A stretch of 64,000 bases of DNA, taken from the NCBI GenBank assembly GCA_964020155.1, contig OZ026556.1:2947501-3011500 (forward strand). Reading direction: 5' to 3'. The notes beneath the pieces are model-generated. The model was given only the letters and a program-made list of their open reading frames with translations, was not told where the DNA came from and searched no databases. Of the stretch, positions 12,242 through 23,500 are shown piece by piece. The translations under genes and the position numbers were made by a program. The stretch comes from Chondrilla cf. caribensis (lineage: Eukaryota > Porifera > Demospongiae > Chondrillida > Chondrillidae). Every line of letters starts with the position of its first letter. The stretch's first letter is position 1.

Positions 12242-14274
12242 CTAGACACTGGTGCCAACAACAGAGTTACCACTAATGGGTCCAATGATAGTCAGGGTCA
12301 TATCATCGTATTTTCTGGCAATTTGAGCCTTCCTTTGGGATTCAGCATCCGGATTGTCCACATTGTCAGAATACATCTTGTGAAGTTCATCAACTAACTC
12401 ATCCAATATCGCCTGAGCCTTATATTCATGTTTTATCAGAAGTGTTCTCAGGAATCGTCCTTGGTGGTGATCTTCTTTATTTTCTTCTGATAAAGTTTCT
12501 ATCAATTTGTAGACACCATCTGTCATCAATACCACAACATCATTGACTTCAAGAAATACTGGTCCCTTAACACAAGGATCCGGAATACCTGGTGCATTTG
12601 TTGCATGTCTGCATCGAACGAAACATTTAACACAAACCATAGTTGTATACCTGTAACCTGTGTAGTGCAAGTTTGAATGAAATTATAATGATTACATTTA
12701 GTCTAGCACTGTACTGTACTGTAAGATTGAAATAAAAGTTAATGTTTGTTCCAAGGACGAGGTAGGTGATTACTAGCCGTGGTCTCTGAACATCAATGAC
12801 TGACTGATATCTTTGAGAACTTATTGAACACAGCTTCTTTTCGAGTTGGTGTCAGATGTCTTGACCCAGGGGTTCTACTTCAGTCCCTGGGAACTTGCAC
12901 ATGATTGTTTCCTTTTATAGTCTTCTATCTCTCTGCTTGTTCAAATTGTCAAGAAGTCCAACCAACTCAAAAAGAAGCTGCCCACATACTTCTGTCAGTA
13001 GTGTGGTAAGTGCTTTCCACGCACTGAGGTGGGCATGATCAGAATGGTCAGATTTCTAGCGAAAATGTTTTGCTGCTTTACTCAAAACACAATCCAATTC
13101 AGACAGAAGCATAATCAATAAAAACCCATGAAAGTGTATTGAATGAGTTAGGCTACATTTGCAACTGGGGGTTAGATAGGACCTATGGAAACCTGGGATT
13201 TCCTCCCTAATACTCAATCCCCTCCTCCATGAAAATTTCGCTCATGCTACCATTTAATGCAATTTAATGTCAAAGGCAATGCAACTTCTTTTGAAGTTTG
13301 AATCACAATGTATATAATACGTATAAAACAGGGAATCACTGATTACTCTATACCATGTTACATCAACAATCCACACATTCTCACACACAGTTAAAATCAT
13401 CTTCATGATTGTGTGATGTCCACATGTTTTTGTACATACTTAGAATTGATGTAACAATATAATACGCAAAACTTACTGTATAGAGTCTACTTCTTTGTAT
13501 CCAAATTTCAAACAGTAATCTCCCAAACTTCTGGTATTCTCACAGCTTCCCAATCTTTTGTTTTTAATCAATTCATCTTTATTCAGGCCTAAGTCTTGCA
13601 ATCGTTGAAGTTCTACCTCATTTTCAGTTGTATGGTCCTCACTCAGTAACTGGCAAGAATCTTCTCCTCCTTTGAATAGAACGATTTGGGAGTCCCCAAC
13701 ATTAGAGGCCCATAGGGTACCTTCCTTTGAATTAATCAACACAACAGCAGCTGTTGTTCCCCCACATATAGCGGCATCGAGGTCTTGAAGCTGACGAACT
13801 TCTTGAGGATACTGGACGTATGCTTCATAGGAATTGAGTCCCTACAAAAGGGCAACTGGTTGGTAATTCTACGCACGCCAATATATAGTAGCATTATAAG
13901 GTGAAATGCATAGAATCGGTAAACAGTACCTTTAGTTTTTCGATAATTGCGTTACGATCTCTCATTGGCTGCTCCAAACTAGCAAAGAAAGATTCATCTG
14001 CTTTTTTGAACGCAGTTTCAAGTACTTCTCTACTGGGAGGTTTATCACAAATATGTCTTGGAAGCTTTTCTTTGAAAAAGTGCACTGCATTGAGTCCATC
14101 GTGACCATCAAACACTGCATACATGTTCCAGTCCATGAACAAACCAGTACAACTGGCATCTTCATTAGGATGGAAGCTTTCCTCATGCATCACTTTACCA
14201 AACCTTCTGTTCTGAACACTATAGTTGGAGTGCTTGAAGACTACTTGGGGACTGGTCTCCGCAGCAATGTCCAT
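12242..14274 (-). CDS. TAB1-like PPM (PP2C) phosphatase, copy B
   Basis: Three exons: 13930-14274, 13477-13841, 12242-12608; 358 residues, intron phases 0 and 2 as in copy A. The start is the ATG at 14274 (MDIAAETSPQ). TAB1-type landmarks: DHTTENEVELQRLQDLGLN and SCENTRSLGDYCLKFGYKEV, close to the human TAB1 sequence as I recall it. PPM metal and phosphate motifs are kept: HPNED (E38/D39), VFDGHDG (D56), NVGDS (D165), LMTDG (D267), YDDMT (D338). Human TAB1 has Asn or Glu at several of these sites. The chain ends 17 residues after DDMT, with no TAK1-binding tail. Shares layout with copy A and surely arose by tandem duplication; sequence identity is modest, so the duplication is old or the copies have diverged in role. 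Confidence 0.86.
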
Positions 14275-16562
14275 TATGTACACATACACTATAAGAATAT
14301 ATAGAACGCACATGTTCAACGTTATCTGGTTTGAGCCTTACCAATCTCATTCATTTGTTTACAGACTATTAGGGATTCTCTCAGCAGCTTTTCAATACAA
14401 GTGAATACATGTTTACATGTCAAGATGTGTAAATATCTACACTTTGTACAATAAGCAGCTGAAAGTACCCAAACTTTTAAACTGGATTTAGAATCAGATT
14501 CACAATGTTAGAATCAGATGGCTTGAGACAACATATACATTGTAAGAATTGTCCAATGATATTGTGCCCTATCAGAAAGTTCTGTGAAAATTACTCAGAA
14601 TTTCAGCAGTACCATCGCTCCTCCAACACAGTGTGAGAATTGCTCATGTAAGAATTACATACAGTTTGTATGCACGAGGAGGTATGGCGTAAACCATTCA
14701 CAAGGATGATAAATATTCTCACAGAAAAAAGGCCATGTTCACAATTGTTGAGAAGCAGAATTCCAGTAATATGCAGATAGGCCAGAAATTGTTACTGCAG
14801 GAAGTAGACAATTTTCAAAATGTTGGATATGGTACTTGAAAGCCCTTCTTTGCCTATCCATCAAGAAAAGGAACCTATGAATACAAGTACCGGGCTAGAG
14901 CTGACGTGAATACCAGCCATACCTGTTGCAGTACGTACCTAAATGCAAAATAAACACCTAGAGTGGAGGAATAGGTACCAAAGTATTCTAGTATCCATCT
15001 ATCAGTACTCATTCAAATTAGCTACCTATCAGCCAAGTTCTCAAAGCCATTTAATTGTTTGTTACTATAAATAAGCAGTAAATCAATTCCAGTAACAATC
15101 TAGGAACACATCGAGAAAGAACAATGCGCATAGATACTACTTTATAACAGTCAATTTGAAATGACTCCAAAATATATTGACTAGTAGGGCTTACATAAAA
15201 CATACAAAAGATGGACCGTAATTCCTCTACTAACGTCAGTAACAGGCCGTAGAACTCACAGTGACTGCGAGGAATACAATAATTCAGTGACATCCACAAT
15301 TGGGATTTGAACCCTTGAAAATATCAATAGCACAAAAATTTATTTTGATACGAAAACAAAATAGGAGACGTACCTGAGTGACTATGAGTATGGAATTCGA
15401 AATTACGTATTAGTCCCACAAGAGCTAGAAATGGAGACACGCAGTATTATACATCCATTTTGAAATATTGCGCAATCCTCAGACACGCGTCACACATTTT
15501 CACTCATACCATAGATTCTCTATACTACGTACCCGTACTAGAGTATCTATGCTCATACGTATATAGTGTATTGGGGCTGTCTAAATGCGGTCACTTATGG
15601 AGATAGGGTAATTATTGGTTTGATTAGACTAGTAGTTGAATTGTCAGGATTTCATATTATTTGTCCTGCATGCCTTCAATAAATATTATGATGTTACTAT
15701 AATATTATATGGGTCATGGAAAATAGAAAGGGTCCTTAAGGTGATTCTCTTGAAATTGGATTTAATAGTGTAGTGATGTACTGATATAGACATTGTCTGT
15801 TTGGTTTGTATGTGAGACTAGGGTCAAATTTGTCTAGGAAATATGTACCATTATAGCAAGGCCAGGTACACCAAATGTTTATACTTCTTGTCAATGACAA
15901 AAGTACTTATTATCAGTACTGGTTGACATAGTGTACAAGAGTTAGCTGGAGACTGAGTGAGGTGTATGTGCTACATACCTAGGAGTACTGTATATAAAAG
16001 AGTACATACTCTCTTGTCAGGTTCTAAGAAACTGTGAATATCATTGAACTTTGAGCTCTCCTCCCCTTGTACTCTTGTATACACTTTTACCCCTGTTATT
16101 GGACCACCAGCAAGTGGGTCATATATATGAATATAATTTATTGTCATGTGAGTTTTGTTTAAGGTGTCCTAGTATACACAGTTACTCATGATATTTGCTA
16201 GGTCAGCACAATGTAATCACTAGTGTAGCCTCCCCCACTCCTTACAGGATCACCTGATAAGGAGGATAGTATTTTTGAACAGAAAGATTTATCAACACAA
16301 TGTCTGCATATATCAGTACACCACTACACCATTAAATCCACTTTCAAGAAAATCACCCAAAGGATCCTTTCTATTTTCCATGACATATATATATATAGGT
16401 ATCCATATAAAGTTTACACTATGTCTATAATTTTAATGATATTTTATAGCATAGACAAGATATAGTATTATTATTATTATTCTTTATTTTTATTACGCAA
16501 TATACACATGATATCTATAATTATATTATAATATTTATTATTATACCTTTTTAGTTAGTTGT
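14275..16562. other. Intergenic: 5' side of TAB1-like copy B and of a membrane-protein gene
   Basis: About 2.3 kb between divergent genes. Apart from the palindrome at 15510-15551 and an AT-rich run with (tat)n near 16465-16560, I see no coding exon or RNA gene. Both promoters must lie here. Confidence 0.5.
15510..15551. repeat. Imperfect palindrome, CATAGA...TCTATG family
   Basis: Begins catagattctctatactac and ends gagtatctatg; the arms pair with a few mismatches. Its core (tctctatactacgta) is shared with the copy at 53482-53519. Confidence 0.65.
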
Positions 16563-18911
16563 ATGTTTCAGCGATTGAAAATGAAAGCCTTGATTATTGG
16601 ATCAATACTTCAACTAGTTCTGTTCTGGTCGCAGGTATCACATTCGAAGAAATGTCCAGAACTACGTACATCTGGAGTCAGTTTGCAGTGGCCTTACCTC
16701 AACGTGCGTCCGAATTCAGGGAATGGAACAAAAAGTGAATTCACCTGTGACTTCGTATGGACTGATCGCGACCATATGCAAAAGAAGTTACTGGACAGGA
16801 TGAAAAATCGACAGAAGAGATTTTTACGATGGACCGTACCCGTTGTCGGCTACAATAATCCGTATGCTTCGCTGTACAATTACAGCGGCCATCTGACTTG
16901 GGTGTGGGCGATGGACACTCACGAGTACATGCTGTTTTACCCGCACAACTTCGTTTCTATTTCTTTGATGACCATGGGCATTATCACGGAAGATTGGCTT
17001 ATCGGTTATCATAATTTCACTCCAAATGTTCTTTTAGAGCGAGACAGCTTTGATGAATATGAGGTAGCTGGATACTGTGATCCTCACTGTATGCTACATT
17101 CTAGTAATGCTAGCTGTGGAATTGGGAAATACGAGCTGGAAAATTTTCTCCATGACATGGAACTTGAAAGTACCTACAAGTGGAGCAAACTGTGCTTGTT
17201 GGTACCATATGATAATATTACTGATATAGTCAGTCACCCATTGTTCGCCTTTCCAGACTTCTTGTATTACTGGAGGTTTTTGCAATTATTTTTTGTCAAA
17301 AGGCCCATCAGCAGATTAGGGAGACCAGTCAGTAGTACAGACTTAGTTCATTATTATTGCTATGACAGCCATGATAACTGTTCAGTGAAGATTCTTTTGA
17401 GAAAGTATCACTACATTCTTATTATAGCTACTCTAATGTGGCTATTTTCTCCATTGCTTCTGTACTATTTCCCCAGCTCTAGACCACGTGCACCACTCAA
17501 TTATACTAATGAAGAGATAAAATTCCTCACATCTTTCAAATTGCCAGTCTATTTCGGTAATTATCTAAGGTATATGATGTGTTATTATGTGTCTGCAAAT
17601 GACAATGCTTCGTGGTACCTAATTCGTATCCGAAGGGTGTTCTTCATCTTGGTCATAATTGCTGCTTCTATTCGCTTATTCATGGTACTACCTACATTTT
17701 ATAATTGCACTCTGTGCTTTTGTGCCTTACTACTTCTTTTGCCCAAGTATTTCAGTGTGTATTTGAAACCACAGTACCCTAAGACATTTATGACTTGGTC
17801 ACTGCCACATGGATTGGTTCGAGAAAAGGAAGATTTGACCGAGTACCAGTTGCTTGCCCATGTAATGCAGGAGAGATTGTACCTAATAGTTGATATACGC
17901 TTTTGGAAATTTGTGACGGAGAAGAGTTTCAAATGGTTCAGTTCATTTTTACCAATGACAGCAAGACAAATCTATCTTGGTAATGGATGTCTATGTGGGA
18001 TGTTTACTCTATTGTCAATTTTCACTGGTATATGTGTGTTTGTTGTGGCATTTGTTCTGTGCATCCTATGGTTTTTTGTTCCAATGATGTACTTCTGTAA
18101 GGAAATCATTTGCTCTGTGTGTAAGGCACAATATGCCTGGGCAATTGATATGCCCACTTCAATTTCTTTAAGGCATTTGGTAAAACTAACAATGGCATTC
18201 TTCTATACTGTTCTCATGATTGCCTGTTTTCTATTTACTATCGTTGTTGTATTCGCATGTTGCCACGGATTGGCAGAAGTCAGTATGTTCACTTTCATTG
18301 GGGGTGTAATTTCACCAACCATGGCATTTCAGTATTTCACTCTCATTGCATCCCTCATCTCTGGCATCTATTCACTGGTGCATAACTTCCATGAAGATTA
18401 TAAGCAAATTCTAGATGTAATAATCAACATTCTGCAAACTGACGATGTTCGTGAAAGTCTAAGCAGCCGTCTAACCGGAAATAAGCTGGAGAAAGACAAG
18501 GAGAGTTCTTTCATGGCAATTAAATTGAAAGTTGTACAAGAAGATCCACAAATGGATTGCCGGAGCATTACTTTGCTACACAGTAATTTACTTACTACTA
18601 GTGTGTCAAAGAAATTGTTTGATGATGTTGCTGAAACATGCAAACCGATACGGAGACAAATTTTCCTTATTTTCCTTAAAATTACAGCTATGGTTTTCTA
18701 TGCCTTTGTGGCCCTGTGGGTTAAAAATACACATCATTTGGAAGGAAGTGTTAGCATTATATTCAAACTAATAGCAGATGTGGCCATTGCATTCGTACCT
18801 AATCTTCTTCAATTTTTGACTTATAAAAGTCATTTTGGAAAGAGAACAGATCAAGTTTTAAAGCTGAATACGTTTAATGCATTAAGACACATTCTATCTG
18901 ACATGAAATAG
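16563..18911 (+). CDS. Intronless 782-residue multipass membrane protein, family not recognised
   Basis: One open frame with no introns, unlike its neighbours. The start is the ATG at 16563 or the one at 16581 (MKALIIGS), followed by a signal-peptide-like segment to about residue 27. A roughly 250-residue ectodomain rich in Cys, Trp, Tyr and N-glycosylation sequons (NGT, NYS, NSS, NAS, NCS) comes next. Hydrophobic segments lie near residues 281-302, 360-378, 381-400, 479-505, 541-565, 575-604, 699-721 and 730-752, giving seven or eight membrane spans. Charged cytoplasmic-type stretches lie at about 300-350, 405-470 and 610-690. I see no kinase, ligase, channel-selectivity or GPCR motif. It could be a lineage-specific receptor or transporter. 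The lack of introns suggests retrocopy origin or an intronless family. Confidence 0.8.
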   Translation: MFQRLKMKALIIGSILQLVLFWSQVSHSKKCPELRTSGVSLQWPYLNVRPNSGNGTKSEFTCDFVWTDRDHMQKKLLDRMKNRQKRFLRWTVPVVGYNNPYASLYNYSGHLTWVWAMDTHEYMLFYPHNFVSISLMTMGIITEDWLIGYHNFTPNVLLERDSFDEYEVAGYCDPHCMLHSSNASCGIGKYELENFLHDMELESTYKWSKLCLLVPYDNITDIVSHPLFAFPDFLYYWRFLQLFFVKRPISRLGRPVSSTDLVHYYCYDSHDNCSVKILLRKYHYILIIATLMWLFSPLLLYYFPSSRPRAPLNYTNEEIKFLTSFKLPVYFGNYLRYMMCYYVSANDNASWYLIRIRRVFFILVIIAASIRLFMVLPTFYNCTLCFCALLLLLPKYFSVYLKPQYPKTFMTWSLPHGLVREKEDLTEYQLLAHVMQERLYLIVDIRFWKFVTEKSFKWFSSFLPMTARQIYLGNGCLCGMFTLLSIFTGICVFVVAFVLCILWFFVPMMYFCKEIICSVCKAQYAWAIDMPTSISLRHLVKLTMAFFYTVLMIACFLFTIVVVFACCHGLAEVSMFTFIGGVISPTMAFQYFTLIASLISGIYSLVHNFHEDYKQILDVIINILQTDDVRESLSSRLTGNKLEKDKESSFMAIKLKVVQEDPQMDCRSITLLHSNLLTTSVSKKLFDDVAETCKPIRRQIFLIFLKITAMVFYAFVALWVKNTHHLEGSVSIIFKLIADVAIAFVPNLLQFLTYKSHFGKRTDQVLKLNTFNALRHILSDMK

Positions 18912-19489
18912 TTATGTGGAATTAAACTCCACTTTGTAACTTTTATTATTGTGATAGAGTGCTGAAATTATGTATGATATTATATTTATTGCATGGTATT
19001 TTAGCAGTACACAACTAGTAATGCCTACAGGCCAGATCTATTCACTTCATATCTACCTCATGTTATTGTATAATTACAACATCCTATGTGTAAATAATGT
19101 GATAATGATTTGGCAATTCTATAATTAATGTAACATTATGATATACATAATATTATGAATATATATAATGGTACTGGTAATAAACAATAGGACTATAATA
19201 CTATAGTATCACAAACACATGCATGTATAATATAATATATAGATTCATATATCATGATCATATATTATTATTTGTACCATAATGCATGGGCATTTCCTTT
19301 GATGTGGTCAAGTGTATAATTTGCGAAAGGGAGTTAGAAATGATGAAACTATGATTTATTGACACTCTATTATTTTTATTGCTGTTGCAATGGAACATAA
19401 AGTGAGTTATAATTGAAAATATTACAGTCAGCAGAATAATTCCTTATACAGGAACAGTAAGATGGATCACTTTCTCACTGCATCACTTT
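18912..19489. other. Intergenic, very AT-rich
   Basis: 3' flank of the membrane-protein gene, with runs of tat/ata repeats (about 19140-19280) and possible AATAAA-like signals. No coding stretch seen. Confidence 0.5.
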
Positions 19490-19891
19490 CTAGAGTGAGT
19501 GTTGAAACTTCAGCCGGGAACATTTTTGGTGCTTCTCAATTTCTGTGGACCATGTTAACTTGAATCGTGTATCTAAAATGGCATCACATACATACAAAGG
19601 TTCATCAGGTGCATGCCCCAGCCGATGATCAAGGGATACCTGCAAAGCTCTGATAACCTGTGAGCTGTGCCATTTGCTGAGCTGTGAGAGGTGACGTTTT
19701 ATGCCAAGGAAGCATGGGATTACCAAGCTGATTGAGTTGCACTTGTCTCCTTGGAGTATATCAGTTGCCTCTTCAAAGGGTTCAAAGACCTCAACTAGGT
19801 CTCTAAGAACAACTTTTTCATAGGCATTCAACTGGAACTCCCTCTTGTCTACAACCTTATCTACATCAATTTCCACAAGCTGCTGCATCAT
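19490..19891 (-). pseudogene. hAT-family (ZBED-type) transposase fragment
   Basis: A 133-residue open frame reads VVLRDLVEVFEPFEEATDIL, LQGDKCNSISLVIPCFLGIK and CDAILDTRFKLTW, the central part of hAT/ZBED transposases (the region before the C-terminal dimerisation domain). BED finger, DDE residues and dimerisation domain are absent nearby, so it is a truncated relic. No terminal repeats or 8-bp duplication were identified. Confidence 0.75.
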
Positions 19892-20528
19892 TTTCAGCTG
19901 GGAATTACAGCATGTTTCATTTTTAGCAATAACTGTTTACAAAATAATTCGTCCACCTTCTCAGTCGCCAGTGTTGATTTCCAACAATGGCTAACAACTC
20001 GACCTGCCTTACGTACAACTGCATATATAATATATACAATATATAATACTATATATACCCCTCATTGAGTTGAAATCTTTTCATATCCAGGGGAGCAAGG
20101 ACGAATGTAATTGCATGCAATTGTTAAGCTAATTGTGCATTGATTACACAAAAAGTTGAATGTAATCAACTACCATTACAATTACTTCAGCGAAAAAATC
20201 TCAATTACAATTAAATTACAAGTACCTAGAAATTTGTAATTGATCACAGCCAATTACAATTCTCAATTACCATTACCACAACACTGGTCTGCAGAACTAC
20301 TGATACAGGAATGTCAAAGATGTATATATGCACATGTGACCATTCCTATAAAACAACATCTGAGACTCCTATATTATATAAAACATGAACAGGTGACCTT
20401 AACATGACAGCCAATATCAATCAATGAGTTGAATTAATTTCGAGTGTCAAACAAATTAACATTAATAATATGTAATTTCAATACAATAATAACATTCTTA
20501 GTTATTGTACACAACCAATTATTATAAT
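19892..20528. repeat. Intergenic with AATTAC-rich simple sequence
   Basis: Between about 20105 and 20285 the sequence is dominated by irregular attaca/taattg repeats on both strands, able to fold back on itself. It lies just beyond the 3' end of the kinase-claw gene. No coding capacity seen. Confidence 0.5.
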
Positions 20529-23500
20529 TTATATGGCTCGCACTTCAATATAAAACTTTGTCTTTTGGCCATATAGTTTCCATCCTGTAGAGGTATATTG
20601 AGTTAATGTGAACAAGTATTCCCAGGACCTAACTGATAACGAGATACACAACAACTCACACGTAACGTGCTCTGGACACTCTGTGGTTCACTCATCACCT
20701 TACAGACAATGAATGGTGTACCAGGAATACTGCATCAAAAGAGAATCAAATACCACAACACACAAAGGCATATACGAGATCACTACAAAGAACCAGACCA
20801 CAACGCTCTATGTGTTATGTCGTATTTACCTAGCTCGCTTGAAGTCTTCCTCGCGATTCTTCAAACTGTCTTTGTCCAGGAAGATCCTCTCTTTGCTGCA
20901 ACTGACAGCAACATGTATGCCAGGGTCTTTCGTTGGCATGAATAGAACTAAATCTCCAGGATTGTAACTAAGGGAGGATATTCACACTGCAATGAATACT
21001 AACTTGGTGCACTCCTGACGCACAATAAACATACTCGGAAGAAATCTTCACATAGGAACCACAGTCTGTCTGGTTATATGAATCAGCTATCAATATAAAA
21101 ATGTCAGTAACAACAGTTATCATAAAGCACAGTAAAGCAAAGTTATGTATAATACAGACCAAAAAAATGGGAATGGTGAAGCGTTCATTGCTGTATACTA
21201 GTTTTTACATTTATTTGCTTTTCATTATGGAGAAGCCGTTAACTATTAATTATTAAAATTTAGGATGAATGATCTTTGCTTTGCTATTCCAATAATCTAG
21301 TTTTATTCAATTTTTATCAAAAGTTCAAGATAAAAACATGTAACCCTCAGTAGACAATATGGATAATGGTGGAGAGATATTCAGAACAGGGGTGCTGAAT
21401 CAGCACCAAGATCTGGTGCATGGTTCACGTTGGCCCCAAAATGTTCCCCGAAATGAATCACCACAGATCATTAGTGAGCGAACAACAAATTCAAAATCAG
21501 AAACATGTGATGACATGATAATTAGCGTGTTACCAGTACACATGTACCTACTATTGTTTGTTACAGCTCGGTACAAAGTACACACCGTATAACAATACTG
21601 TATATACGTACTGTGTATATAATCTGTACTGTACTGTATAATAAAGTTGGTGGAAGAAATACCAAGCTGTGGTGTTGATAACCAATTTATATTATTAATG
21701 TGCAAAATAATATATTCCATCTGTGTTGTGATTTAAATGTACATTTTACCAACAGCCTTTTTCCAAGTACAAGGACCATATTATACACACTTCCATAGCA
21801 CAAGAAACTCACTTTGTGACAAAAGCTGGCTGTTATTTTTCATGCTTTGGCAAACTTTCAAAAGCTCCTGCATTTCCACCAGTTTGGCATTCAGTCCTTT
21901 ACCACTGTCATCCCCACACACTACAAAGCTGTCGAGAGTTGGATGCGAATTAACACCCTCCAGAGAAGACGGGGGAGTTTTATCTGAAATAGCACTAGGT
22001 ATGAAAAATTACAGGCAATATCAAAAGTACAAAATGAACTGATTTGTGATGTACCAACAGTGTACATACAGTACCACATATGTACATCTTACTGTAATGT
22101 ACCAACTGTGTGTACTTGCAGTACTACATACACCTTACTGTAATGTACCAACTGTGTGTACATGTAGTGTGTGGGGAGAAATCCAACAGTGTCATTCTCT
22201 TACATACGTTTTCAACTTCTCAATCAGTAAATCCATTGTTCTTTCAATGTCGTCATCAGCTTCTTGCACTGTCAATCCTGTGAGAGTAGACTCAACTACA
22301 GAGACCTCTTTGGAGTCACCTTCAGTCCCACTGAGCAACTAAAGCAATTCAATGACCAACACCACGTTCACACAGACGAAGATGTTCAATCATTATCATA
22401 TTATGCATGATATATGTATCAATGAAAAAGGGACGGACAAGGTGCCCATAATATTTGACCATACATTGCTATGTGATTGACTACTTCACATCTCTTTATT
22501 GACATTACCCCTTGGTGCTTCATCAATGAACAGATCACTTCATAGAAGCTAGGGAAACTAGGACTTATTGCATATATTATAAAATTCTCTTAACAATTGT
22601 CCAACTGCAAAAAAGCACTGTACTTTAGTGAACACACTATGAATTACTACTAACATACTTCTGTCGCACATACGTACAGTAGGACCCCACAAGTGAGATT
22701 GCCTATAGGACCATTTGAGGAGGTCTCAATTGTGAGGTGGTCCCAATTCTCACATTCAAAGTATACAGAGTAATACAGTACAGGAATTCCTTGGGATTGA
22801 GAAACAATAATCCTAGCCCTATTCCTGAGGTGGTCTTTACGTGCTGCTCCACAGCAATTGTGTGAAAGAATAGCTGCTTGTTTAGACAATTATTACATGT
22901 ACAATAAGAGAGAGATTGGACAAACTTTATCCTGCAATTTGGCAATCTCCTCTTCCTTTCTTTTGAGCTCATCATCTTTGAGATGACACTTGTCACAGTC
23001 TGCAACTAGTGGACAATTTACCAGTTTACATGTAATGTAAATAGGAGATTTGAATTTAACAAGCACTAACTGTTTGTTGGGAGTTGTGGATCAGGAGGTG
23101 AATCTTGAGTTTTTGCAACTTCAATAACAACAGTTTCTCCTTTCATGGTCTACAACAAAAGAAACATAGAGTTAAACACAGGTTGTATGGTTATATATTC
23201 GGCAAGGACTCACCACATCAGATAGGCGATCTGAAAAACTCTGAAAGCTGGCCTGTAAGAGGACACTGGCTTGTCGAGCTACATCGTTGAACTGCTCTTC
23301 CAGGGGATTAACCAGACTGATAGCGTCTTCCAGCATTTTCAGAAACTGTACTGTTCGGCTGTATAACAAAGAGGTTGAGGTGTATGGTATCACAGAGTAC
23401 AGGCCATACCCTAGTAGACAAAGTGCTGCAAAACATACTCAAATCCTTCTTCAACATGATGTTTGACCTTAAGGACATGGCAGCGTACGTCGGATGTAAA

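Noticed and set aside
20830..20967. Alternative reading frame of the claw exon (phase 0 entry)
   Set aside because: Also open, but it does not match the claw; an earlier GTATGT donor in the preceding exon (ending at 21035) gives the phase that does.
20667..20967. Plus-strand open frames opposite the claw exons
   Set aside because: Antisense shadows of the minus-strand exons at 20662-20729 and 20830-20967.
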